Assembly: GCA_018883625.1 (NCBI GenBank)
Contig: JAHLFV010000157.1
Coordinates: forward strand, 1-23,481
Reading direction: 5' to 3'
DNA length: 23,481 bases
Source of the DNA: Candidatus Treponema excrementipullorum
GTDB lineage: Bacteria > Spirochaetota > Spirochaetia > Treponematales > Treponemataceae
Shown here: positions 7,149 through 13,972 of the stretch, piece after piece
Numbering within the stretch: position 1 is the stretch's first letter
Layout of the letters: each line of letters opens with the position of its first letter
Program-made: the position numbers and the translations under genes
Notes under the pieces: model-generated
What the model saw: the letters and a program-made list of their open reading frames with translations, nothing else
What the model was told of the DNA's origin: nothing
Databases searched by the model: none

Positions 7149-8909
7149 ATGGCTAAGACAGTAGACGATAAAAAAATCATTTATTCAATGGACAGAGTGT
7201 CCCGGTCTTATGGGACAAAAACAGTGCTGAAAGACATCAGTATATCATACTACTACGGAGCAAAAATCGGGGTTATCGGTGCCAACGGTTCCGGTAAGTC
7301 AAGTTTGTTTAAAATTCTCGCGGGAGTGGATACGGAATTTGTAGGAGAAACAGCAATTTCTCCGGGATATACCATCGGTTATTTGGAACAGGAACCGGAA
7401 CTAGAAGCAGGAAAAACAGTTAAAGATATAGTCAGTGAAGGCGTCAAAGACATAACAGATATGTTGGCAGAGTTTGACAGGATCAACGAAGCCTTTGGAG
7501 AACCTGATGCGGATATAGACAAATTATGCCTGCAGCAGGCAGAAATTCAAGAAAAATTAGATGCTGCCGATGCATGGAATCTTGATTCTCGGTTGGAATT
7601 GGCTATGGATGCTTTGCGATGTCCCCCGGGAGATCAGGTGGTGGATGTTCTTTCCGGAGGAGAGCGTCGCCGGGTGGCATTATGCCGTTTATTGTTGCAA
7701 AAACCGGATATTTTGTTGCTGGACGAGCCTACAAACCATTTGGATGCCGAAACCGTCGCTTGGTTAGAGCGTCATTTACAGCAGTATGAAGGTACCATTA
7801 TCGCCATTACCCACGACAGATACTTTTTGGACAACGTTGCCGGCTGGATTTTGGAATTAGACAGAGGAGAGGGTATTCCTTTTAAGGGTAATTACTCCAG
7901 CTGGCTTGAACAAAAAGAAAGACGATTGGCTCAGGAAGAAAAAGGAGAAAGCGAACGGCGGAAAGCTTTAGCAAAAGAATTGGAATGGATCCACATGAGT
8001 GCCAAAGGACGTCAGGCAAAACATAAAGAGCACATTACAAAGTACGAGCAGCTTTTAGCCCAATCCGGTAAAGGACAAATTAAAGATACAAAGATAACTA
8101 TTCCTGCCGGTCCCCGTTTGGGAAGTGTAGTAATTGAGGCAGACAATCTGAAAAAAGGTTTCGGAGACAGACTTCTCTTTGACAAGCTCAGTTTTAAAGT
8201 GCCGGCAGGTGCTGTGGTGGGTATTGTCGGGCCTAACGGTGCCGGTAAAACCACTTTGTTCAAGCTTATTGCCGATGCTGCAGGACAAACAGTAGAGCGA
8301 TTAGACGGTACAGCCGGGGGAGAAAAACCTGACGGAGGTTCTATCAAGGTAGGTGAAACGGTAAAGCTAGTGTATGTAGACCAAATGCGGAGTTTGTTGG
8401 ACGACAATAAAACTGTCTGGGAGCAGCTTTCTGACGGTTTGGATATTATAAAGTTAGGGGCTGTTGATGAAAAAGGCCGACCTCTTAACGGTGTTTTGCG
8501 GGAAGTTAATTCCCGGGCTTATTGCTCTTGGTTTAATTTTTCTGGTGCAGATCAGCAAAAAAAAGTCGGTGTTCTTTCTGGAGGTGAACGAAATCGACTG
8601 AACCTTGCCATGATGTTAAAACAAGGTGGTAATGTTTTGTTATTGGACGAGCCCACCAACGATTTAGACGTTACCACCATCCGTGCTTTGGAAGAAGCCA
8701 TAGAAGATTTTGCCGGTTGTGTACTTGTAGTCAGTCATGACAGATGGTTTTTGGATAGGATATGTACTCATATTTTAGCCTTTGAAAACAACAGCGAAGT
8801 CATGTGGTTTGAAGGTAACTGGAGCGACTATGCTGAATGGCGACGGAAACAACTGGGAGCAGAAGCTGACAGACCCCATAAAACTATTTATCGCAAAATG
8901 GAGAGATAG
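7149..8909 (+). CDS. ettA: Energy-dependent translational throttle protein EttA (ABC-F ATPase)
   Basis: 586 residues, two ABC ATPase domains and no membrane region: an ABC-F protein that acts at the ribosomal E site. Domain 1 has Walker A GANGSGKSS (44-52), signature LSGGERRR (168-175) and Walker B ILLLDEPTNHLD (188-199). Domain 2 has GPNGAGKTT (361-369), LSGGERNR (476-483) and LLLDEPTNDLD (497-507). Features typical of EttA are the start YSMDRVSRSYG, the RGEGIPFKGNYSSW linker, the C-terminal VVSHDRWFLDR and the ending GAEADRPHK. It is about 30 residues longer than most EttA proteins, mainly from a Gly-rich insert around 376-398 and seven extra N-terminal residues. It regulates the first elongation steps according to ATP/ADP level. 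It stands alone between the XRE gene and the NagB-like gene. Confidence 0.93.
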   Translation: MAKTVDDKKIIYSMDRVSRSYGTKTVLKDISISYYYGAKIGVIGANGSGKSSLFKILAGVDTEFVGETAISPGYTIGYLEQEPELEAGKTVKDIVSEGVKDITDMLAEFDRINEAFGEPDADIDKLCLQQAEIQEKLDAADAWNLDSRLELAMDALRCPPGDQVVDVLSGGERRRVALCRLLLQKPDILLLDEPTNHLDAETVAWLERHLQQYEGTIIAITHDRYFLDNVAGWILELDRGEGIPFKGNYSSWLEQKERRLAQEEKGESERRKALAKELEWIHMSAKGRQAKHKEHITKYEQLLAQSGKGQIKDTKITIPAGPRLGSVVIEADNLKKGFGDRLLFDKLSFKVPAGAVVGIVGPNGAGKTTLFKLIADAAGQTVERLDGTAGGEKPDGGSIKVGETVKLVYVDQMRSLLDDNKTVWEQLSDGLDIIKLGAVDEKGRPLNGVLREVNSRAYCSWFNFSGADQQKKVGVLSGGERNRLNLAMMLKQGGNVLLLDEPTNDLDVTTIRALEEAIEDFAGCVLVVSHDRWFLDRICTHILAFENNSEVMWFEGNWSDYAEWRRKQLGAEADRPHKTIYRKMER

Positions 8910-8964
8910 TTTTATTGTAAGGTAAACTATAAAATTACGATTCGTATTATAAAGGAGGAACTAT

Positions 8965-9777
8965 ATGGATTACTTTAAGTTAACAAAAGAGGATTTGGGA
9001 AAAAACAGTAAAATTCCTATCGTAGCATTGGGAAGTGCCGGAGAAGTTTTTTATGAAATGGCTTTAGATATGATTCAAAACATTGAAGAAAATAATGCCA
9101 AAGGTGAAAAAACTGTATTTATCTGTCCGGTAGGACCTGTTGGTCAGTATCCGATTTTTGTTCGTTTGGTTAACGAAAGAAACGTAAGTTTAAAAAACAC
9201 TTGGTTTTTTAATATGGATGAATATCTTCAGGATAATGATACTTACATCGATACGGAAAATCCTTTAAGTTTCCGAGGCTTTATGAATAGAACCGTGTAC
9301 AATAAGATAAAACCGGAATTGGTTATGCCGGAAAATCAGCGAGTTTTTCCTGATCCGAAAAATCCGGAAAAACTGGATGAAATGCTGGGAGCTTTAGGTG
9401 GTGCTCAGGTGTGCTACGGCGGTATCGGAATTACAGGGCATGTTGCTTTTAACGAACCGGAAAACGTTCCTGTAGACGAATTCGGCAAAAGACCTACCAG
9501 AAAACTCAGTATTAGTCCAGAAACCCGAGCTGTAAATTCCATCGGTGATTTAGGCGGTGCCATTAACGCAATGCCACGCCGTTGTATTACGATCGGAATG
9601 AAGTCAATTTTAGCAGCAAAAAAGATTCGTCTGTACTGTTTCAGAGATTGGCATCGAGCTGTTGTTCGTCAAGCTGCTTACGGTGATGTAACAGCTTCCT
9701 TTCCCGTAACTCTTGTGCAAAATCATCCTGATGCACGAATTACCGTGACGGATAATGTAGCAGAGGCTGCCTTCTAA
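8965..9777 (+). CDS. NagB-like glucosamine-6-phosphate isomerase family protein with altered active site
   Basis: 270 residues of the NagB/RpiA/6-phosphogluconolactonase fold. FNMDEY (82-87) keeps the Asp that corresponds to E. coli NagB D72, and GGIGITGHVAFNEP (152-165) keeps the His and Glu that correspond to H143 and E148. The residue that is Asp141 in GxDGH is Thr157 here. The phosphate loop PTGGTP of NagB is replaced by PVGPVGQYP (55-63), and the position of K208 appears to be Arg231. It is therefore a distinct subfamily, often annotated as glucosamine-6-phosphate isomerase, and its substrate should not be assumed. The ribosome binding site AAAGGAGG is strong. The gene is followed by a terminator and converges with the LarA-family gene. 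Its position beside other isomerase paralogues suggests the same pathway. Confidence 0.8.
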   Translation: MDYFKLTKEDLGKNSKIPIVALGSAGEVFYEMALDMIQNIEENNAKGEKTVFICPVGPVGQYPIFVRLVNERNVSLKNTWFFNMDEYLQDNDTYIDTENPLSFRGFMNRTVYNKIKPELVMPENQRVFPDPKNPEKLDEMLGALGGAQVCYGGIGITGHVAFNEPENVPVDEFGKRPTRKLSISPETRAVNSIGDLGGAINAMPRRCITIGMKSILAAKKIRLYCFRDWHRAVVRQAAYGDVTASFPVTLVQNHPDARITVTDNVAEAAF

Positions 9778-9828
9778 GGACTGTTTTAGGGTATTTAGTA
9801 AGATGTATATGTAAGTGCAAAATAGAGG

Positions 9829-9868
9829 AGGACTGTTTCCTGTGGTTCACCGGAAACAGTCCTTTTTT
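9829..9868 (+). terminator. Rho-independent terminator after the NagB-like gene
   Basis: A perfect 12-base-pair stem (9829-9840 with 9852-9863), an 11-base loop and a T6 tail (9863-9868). It lies between convergent genes. On the minus strand the hairpin is followed only by CCTCTATTTTGC, so it is at best a weak terminator for the LarA-family operon. Confidence 0.92.
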
Positions 9869-9901
9869 ACAGTTATGTGTTTTGGTTATCCATTACTTAT
9901 A

Positions 9902-11386
9902 TTAACAGCAACCACAACTGGGTACGTGATAAGAACCACCGTCATAAGGTTCGTTTTTCATGCATAAATGAACTGCCGCTGTTTTGAAAGCTCTGGGTAA
10001 TGCAAGAATATTGGGGTTGTCCCCTACATATTTTTTCTTGGCGTCTTCCAAAGCTTCTTCAAAAGTTGCACGGGTTTTAAGTCCCATTCCTCTGGCAATA
10101 CCGGGTTCCTGTGCTCCTACTATGTAGATTGCAGAAGTGTTCATTTCTGCAATGTGACCGCAGGAAATCATTGAAAAACCGTGGAATGGATGGAATGCAT
10201 TACAATATCGATACTGACGGATATATTCTTGATTTGTAGCAAAGTATTCACCGTAACGATTCATATCGGGTAAGATATTCATGTAATCTTTTTGGAACAT
10301 TTCATACATTTGTCTTGTGTATGGCCACAATTCATCGTGAAAAAATCCGTTACAAATAGAAGAACAGATGATAACGCATCGATCGCTCATAACACGCTTG
10401 TGTCGAATAACTTGGGCAGAAAGGCCTTGCATTAACATGATGGGATTGGTTCCCATTCCGTCACCGTAATGATAAAACTGAGGCATACCAAAAATCATGA
10501 CATCGTATTTTTTTTCTGCAAAGGGCACATAGGTTCTTTTATCTGCAACTTTCCAAGAAAGACTTTGCATCTCTTTTGCATAACCGGAAAAAATTGCAAT
10601 TTGTCTTGATTTTGTGTCTAAAACCGCGTCACAACAGAAGAATTTTTTGCCCATGCATTTTTCCATATGTTGTCCGATTTCATCAAACTTGGTTCTCATT
10701 AAAGACTTTCCGCTTACAGGGGTGAAGTCGGGCCCGTGCATAACACTGGGTACGTGATGGGAGGCAATGGATCGCCAGTGAGTGATGCCAGTGGCACAGT
10801 GTTTGTATCCACCGGAGTAACCTCCATAAGGATTGCCCTGTACATGACCGATGAGAATTGCCAAATCACTGTCATAGACGTATTTGTTCATTAAAACAGG
10901 ATCGCCTCGTTTTGTTGTTCCCAAGTCTACCAAGTGGTCATAATCTTCGCTATCATGATTGATTATTTGATGGGAAAACCAAAATTCATTAAAAAGTTCC
11001 AAGCCCAGTACATTTTTTATTTCTTGTTCGGTATTTTTGCGGTGTAAACCGTTGGAACAAATCAAAAGTATATCTTTTTTTTCTACACCGGCAGCATAAA
11101 GTTCTTTTAAAATCAACTTGATAGAAACTTTTCTATGGGCTGTAGGTTGCTCACCACCCTTTACTCGATCAGGAAAGACAATAGTAACTTTCATGCCTTT
11201 TTTTGCCAGTTTTGAAAGCGGTTCTATACCGATAGGATTGCGGAGAGATTCAAGGGTTTTTTCTTCCAACAGTTCTTCGGGAATACAGGGCGGATCTGGA
11301 ATTGTTTCCCCTGGAACAAAAACATCTGTAGTATCCGGTAATTCGGCATCCATCAAACCTTGTCCGTATTCAAATGAAATTTTCAT
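9902..11386 (-). CDS. LarA-family (DUF2088) nickel-pincer racemase/epimerase homologue
   Basis: 494 residues from the ATG at 11386, which has AGGAGG just upstream; an in-frame start at 11452 would overlap the previous gene and lacks a site. The family comprises lactate racemase LarA and homologues that racemise or epimerise 2-hydroxy acids using a nickel-pincer nucleotide. Family landmarks visible are FPDRVK (71-76; the DxTR-like motif), GLHRKNT (113-119; His equivalent to LarA H108), His181 in IGHVQGN, and SGGYK (191-195; the Lys that tethers the pincer cofactor). It is longer than LarA (about 424) and ends in a Cys-rich SCGCC. No larB, larC or larE maturation genes are in the window. It follows an ECF S-component gene by 28 bases. 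The substrate is unknown; a sugar acid is possible given the neighbourhood. Confidence 0.85.
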   Translation of the reverse strand: MKISFEYGQGLMDAELPDTTDVFVPGETIPDPPCIPEELLEEKTLESLRNPIGIEPLSKLAKKGMKVTIVFPDRVKGGEQPTAHRKVSIKLILKELYAAGVEKKDILLICSNGLHRKNTEQEIKNVLGLELFNEFWFSHQIINHDSEDYDHLVDLGTTKRGDPVLMNKYVYDSDLAILIGHVQGNPYGGYSGGYKHCATGITHWRSIASHHVPSVMHGPDFTPVSGKSLMRTKFDEIGQHMEKCMGKKFFCCDAVLDTKSRQIAIFSGYAKEMQSLSWKVADKRTYVPFAEKKYDVMIFGMPQFYHYGDGMGTNPIMLMQGLSAQVIRHKRVMSDRCVIICSSICNGFFHDELWPYTRQMYEMFQKDYMNILPDMNRYGEYFATNQEYIRQYRYCNAFHPFHGFSMISCGHIAEMNTSAIYIVGAQEPGIARGMGLKTRATFEEALEDAKKKYVGDNPNILALPRAFKTAAVHLCMKNEPYDGGSYHVPSCGCC

Positions 11387-11414
11387 AATTCCTCCTTGGC
11401 GTGGTGAAAATAGA

Positions 11415-11966
11415 TTATTTGTTTCTCTTTGATTCTGTGATACGGAAGACAATGAGAGGGATAAAAACCCACTGTAACATAAGTCCCGGTAAACCTTGTG
11501 CTAAGGCCGGGATAATTGATCCAACGGTAAACTGAGTTTGTCCGAACCCGTAAGATGCAATGAGTATTGCAACGGCATATACAAGGCGGCCTGCAATTTG
11601 CGTAATAACTACTTTTACAAAAACAGGCATTTTTACAGAGGATAACAGACCTGCAAAAATGCCGTAACCTGCAAGTTCTGCAGACATTAAAACCATCATT
11701 ACGGGGCCAGGCATGCCTGTCAAAAGAAAACTTACTATGGGAGCCAATAATCCTGTTAAACCACCGGCTAAAGTCCCGGCAAAAAGACCTACAAGAATAA
11801 CCGGTAAATGCATGGGCAAAAATACCACGCCGGGAACTGTACCTGAGCCGGATACAGCACCAATAAAGTGAAAGACCTGTGGCAATGCAACGGAAGCAAC
11901 AACGGCTAATAATGTGGCAAGCAATTGCATTTTTAAAGTTAAAACAGTCAGTGTTCTTTGATTCAT
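11415..11966 (-). CDS. ECF transporter S component (substrate-binding membrane subunit)
   Basis: 183 residues with about five to six membrane segments. The segment FLPMHLPVILVGLFAGTLAG (about 49-68) followed by GLLAPIVSFLLTGMPG is highly typical of the ECF_trnsprt S-component family, with the MHLPV motif near the substrate pocket. S components bind a vitamin, cofactor precursor or metal chelate and need a shared EcfT/EcfA energy module. The gene sits between a TPI-like gene and the LarA-family gene, all on the minus strand; LarA starts 28 bases after its stop, so co-transcription is likely. The ribosome binding site AGGAGA lies 5 bases from the ATG. The substrate is not readable. A role in supplying a precursor for the LarA nickel-pincer cofactor is an attractive inference. 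Confidence 0.82.
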   Translation of the reverse strand: MNQRTLTVLTLKMQLLATLLAVVASVALPQVFHFIGAVSGSGTVPGVVFLPMHLPVILVGLFAGTLAGGLTGLLAPIVSFLLTGMPGPVMMVLMSAELAGYGIFAGLLSSVKMPVFVKVVITQIAGRLVYAVAILIASYGFGQTQFTVGSIIPALAQGLPGLMLQWVFIPLIVFRITESKRNK

Positions 11967-11984
11967 TTTTTTCTCCTATATCTC

Positions 11985-12086
11985 ACCGTTTATGGAAAAC
12001 GGTATGTGTACAAATTAGTGTATTAAAAGCTTTATGTATCGGTAGGGGGCGGATACATAAACCCGAAGGTTGAGAATATTTCTCAA
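11985..12086 (-). promoter_or_regulatory. Structured leader upstream of the ECF S-component gene
   Basis: Reading on the minus strand from the end of the TPI-like gene there are four hairpins in a row. TTGAGAA/TTCTCAA (12070-12086) comes first. AACC-TTCG-GGTT (12060-12071) is a UUCG tetraloop closed by C-G. A perfect 10-base-pair stem follows (12052-12061 with 12031-12040, 11-base loop). A 7-base-pair stem ACCGTTT/AAACGGT (11985-12003) ends 7 bases before the ribosome binding site. The third is followed by GCTTTT, a weak terminator-like tail. Neighbouring stems share two bases at each junction, so they may stack or exclude each other. I do not recognise a known riboswitch consensus. Confidence 0.45.
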
Positions 12087-12949
12087 AGACCGGTAACGTA
12101 TTTTTCGACAATTTCCGCATATTCTTCCGGATAGAAGCCTATATCGCCGCTAAATCTTGTTAAAGCAATAAGACCTCCGTCCAATTCAGTAATAGCTCCA
12201 ATGCTCTCTGCGTTGTCTTTTTTTAAGCCACCTCCGTATACAACAGGACAGGGACAAAAAGTTTTTATTCCTTTTACAATGGACGCTATTTCTTCTGCAG
12301 TGGGAGGAATTTTTCCCGGACCGATGGCCCATAAAGGCTCATAGCCCAAAACAACAGAGGATGCATCAATCTGTTCAAGGCCTGCTTCGATTTGATTTTT
12401 TAAAACATCCAAACGGTAAGGTACTTCTTCTTGAGATTCTCCGATACAATATAAAACTTTTAAACCGGCATTTTGGGCCTGTTGTATCTCTTTGTTTAAG
12501 ATAGTGTGAATTGCCTTTGTTATGTTTTCCGGTGTTGCTCCGGCTAGGTTCATAATTTCTCGTAGGGCTTTTCTTTCTTCACTGTGACCGATTATCGTCC
12601 ATGTACATCCTAGCTGTTTCATGGATTTTGCAGTTCTCAAAGTGGTAAAGGCTCCGAAATTACCGCCTGTAGCTACATCTTGATGATATACACTTTGGCA
12701 TCCCAGTTGAAGGCCTTTGTTCTCTTGATTTTTTTGAGAAGACAGAGCTTTTGCTGCGGAAATAATGTGTGCTTCCGGAAAAAAAACAGAAAACTCGTAG
12801 TTTTCCTGTAAATCACGTCTTTTTGAAATGTAAGATTGTAGTTCTGTCGCAATGTAAGCTCCCCAGTTTTCGGGAACTGATAAAGAGTTGACGCCTCCGT
12901 TTTCTTTGGTGACATCAAAACGTTTAAGATTCAGAAAAATGTATTTCAT
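12083..12949 (-). CDS. Triosephosphate-isomerase-like protein with altered phosphate-binding loops
   Basis: 288 residues from the ATG at 12949 (AAGAGG site 3 bases upstream of CGTATG); a longer frame to 13015 lacks support. TPI catalytic residues are present: N7 and K9 in FLNLKRFD, H122 in IIGHSEER and E204 in GYEPLWAIGPGK with the loop-6 motif. The residues that grip phosphate in TPI differ. YGGS is YGGG (238-241), and the following VGGAS-type motif is replaced by IALTRFSG (261-268). It is about 35 residues longer than usual, with an insert after the catalytic His. It is probably not the housekeeping TpiA but a paralogue acting on another small keto/aldo substrate; EryH/LerI-like sugar-phosphate isomerases are precedents for such TPI relatives. 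It is the first gene of the operon with the ECF S-component and LarA-family genes. Confidence 0.82.
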   Translation of the reverse strand: MKYIFLNLKRFDVTKENGGVNSLSVPENWGAYIATELQSYISKRRDLQENYEFSVFFPEAHIISAAKALSSQKNQENKGLQLGCQSVYHQDVATGGNFGAFTTLRTAKSMKQLGCTWTIIGHSEERKALREIMNLAGATPENITKAIHTILNKEIQQAQNAGLKVLYCIGESQEEVPYRLDVLKNQIEAGLEQIDASSVVLGYEPLWAIGPGKIPPTAEEIASIVKGIKTFCPCPVVYGGGLKKDNAESIGAITELDGGLIALTRFSGDIGFYPEEYAEIVEKYVTGL

Positions 12950-12959
12950 ACGGCCTCTT

Positions 12960-12972
12960 TGCAAATTTTGCA
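12960..12972. promoter_or_regulatory. Palindrome TGCAAA-T-TTTGCA (possible operator)
   Basis: A perfect 6-1-6 inverted repeat directly upstream of the ribosome binding site of the TPI-like gene. A second half-site TGCAAA starts exactly 21 bases further on (12981), two helical turns away, and another (TTTGCA) is at 13094-13099 in the divergent promoter region. The arrangement suits a shared operator for both divergent operons. Confidence 0.4.
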
Positions 12973-13015
12973 TGTGTTTATGCAAAAAATTGTGTGTGTA
13001 TTTTACTGTTTTCAT

Positions 13016-13044
13016 AGTTTATCCGCTCTTATCCCTCTTGTAAA
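13016..13044 (-). promoter_or_regulatory. Candidate minus-strand promoter for the TPI-like / ECF-S / LarA operon
   Basis: On the minus strand, TTTACA (13044-13039) is followed after 17 bases by TAAACT (13021-13016). Transcription would start near 13009 and the leader would include the TGCAAA palindrome. Confidence 0.35.
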
Positions 13045-13061
13045 GAAAAAAGTGCAAAAAT

Positions 13062-13101
13062 TTTACAAAATTTTCAATTTTTTTCTTTACAAATTTGCAA
13101 T
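13062..13101. repeat. Imperfect tandem repeat in the divergent promoter region
   Basis: TTTACAAAATTTTCAAT (13062-13078) and TTTACAAATTTGCAAT (13086-13101) are near copies spaced 24 bases apart. The second contains the likely -35 of the ABC importer promoter. They could be a duplicated promoter element or paired regulator sites; the region is very AT-rich, which raises the odds of chance similarity. Confidence 0.4.
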
Positions 13102-13114
13102 ATCGATTAATAAT
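13086..13114 (+). promoter_or_regulatory. Candidate promoter for the ABC importer operon
   Basis: TTTACA (13086-13091) and AATAAT (13109-13114) with a 17-base spacer; transcription would begin near 13121, just upstream of the AGGAGGAG site at 13126-13133. TATACT (13115-13120) looks more like a -10 but has no acceptable -35 and would put the start inside the ribosome binding site. Confidence 0.4.
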
Positions 13115-13141
13115 TATACTTGTACAGGAGGAGCGATTTTC

Positions 13142-13951
13142 ATGACTACATCCGGTGATATAAAACCAAAAAAGAAACGAAAGTTAAAAGATTTCAGTGA
13201 TGGCGATAAAAAAACACGATACACACTCATGACGATTTCAATTGTATCCGGTTTTTTGCTTTGGTATTTGATAACACTGATACCTTCAATCAATACTTTT
13301 TTAGCCAGTCCCAAACAGGTATATAAAGCTCTGTTGTCGGAGGCAGCTGCTGATGGCCGTTATTTCAAAGATATTTCGATATCACTGCAGAGAGTTCTTA
13401 TCGGTTTTGGATTAGCCTTTATTTGTTCCATACCGGTAGCTTTTCTTATGGGATGGTATCCGAAGGTCAGAAACCTCATTGAGCCATGGATCCAGTTTTT
13501 CAGAACGATTCCTCCCATTGCTCTTATTCCTTTGGTCATTTTAGCCTTGGGATTGGGAGAAGCTCCCAAATATACCATTATTTTTGTAGCGGCATTTTTG
13601 ATTATGGTTGTTACGATTTACCAGGGTATTAAAGAAGTTGATAAAACTTTGGTAAAGGCTGCCTATACCTTTGGGGCAACAGATAAAGATTTATTTTTTG
13701 ATATCATGATTCCTGCATCTTTCCCCTTTATTTTGGTTGGAGCTCGTCAAGGAATTGCTGCATCTCTTACTACATTGATCGCTGCCGAATTGACCGGAAC
13801 TATTTACGGTTTGGGAGCCCGAATACAGGGAGCACAACAGTTTATGGATACTGCAATTGTTTTGCTTGGTATCATTACGATTGGTGTTATTGGATTTGTT
13901 TTAGACAAAGTTCTGTTGTTGATTGAAAAGAAGTTAACAAAGTGGAAGTAA
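13142..13951 (+). CDS. ABC importer permease, SsuC/TauC/NrtB-like
   Basis: 269 residues from the ATG at 13142, which has AGGAGGAG 8 bases upstream; the frame is open further upstream but without a ribosome binding site. The N-terminus is Lys-rich (KPKKKRKLK), followed by about six membrane helices starting near residue 30. The family signature for ATPase coupling (EAA loop) is visible around AAYTFGATDKDLFFDIMIPA. Typical NrtB/SsuC features include FFRTIPPIALIPLVILALGLGE split over two helices. It is the first gene of a permease-ATPase-receptor operon. Related systems import sulfonates, nitrate, taurine, pyrimidine precursors of thiamine or riboflavin, so the substrate is open. Confidence 0.88.
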   Translation: MTTSGDIKPKKKRKLKDFSDGDKKTRYTLMTISIVSGFLLWYLITLIPSINTFLASPKQVYKALLSEAAADGRYFKDISISLQRVLIGFGLAFICSIPVAFLMGWYPKVRNLIEPWIQFFRTIPPIALIPLVILALGLGEAPKYTIIFVAAFLIMVVTIYQGIKEVDKTLVKAAYTFGATDKDLFFDIMIPASFPFILVGARQGIAASLTTLIAAELTGTIYGLGARIQGAQQFMDTAIVLLGIITIGVIGFVLDKVLLLIEKKLTKWK

Positions 13952-13972
13952 CATTCAGGTGAGGAGTCTTTC

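Noticed and set aside
8012..8407. 131-codon minus-strand ORF inside ettA
   Set aside because: It lies wholly within a well-conserved ATPase gene on the other strand and resembles no family; typical antisense shadow.
8910..8964. Promoter directly upstream of the NagB-like gene (TTGTAA and TATTAT)
   Set aside because: The elements are spaced 24 bases apart and TATTAT sits too close to the ribosome binding site; not supportable.
11387..11452. 22-residue N-terminal extension of the LarA-family protein
   Set aside because: It would overlap the ECF S-component gene and lacks a ribosome binding site, while AGGAGG lies directly before the ATG at 11386.
12950..13015. 22-residue extension of the TPI-like protein
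   Set aside because: TPI proteins begin with the NxK strand, which follows directly from the ATG at 12949; the extension has no ribosome binding site and runs through the palindrome.
12959..13141. Longer N-terminus for the ABC importer permease (frame open from 12959)
   Set aside because: The extension covers the divergent promoter region and has no ribosome binding site; the ATG at 13142 has AGGAGGAG at a good distance and starts a normal-length permease.
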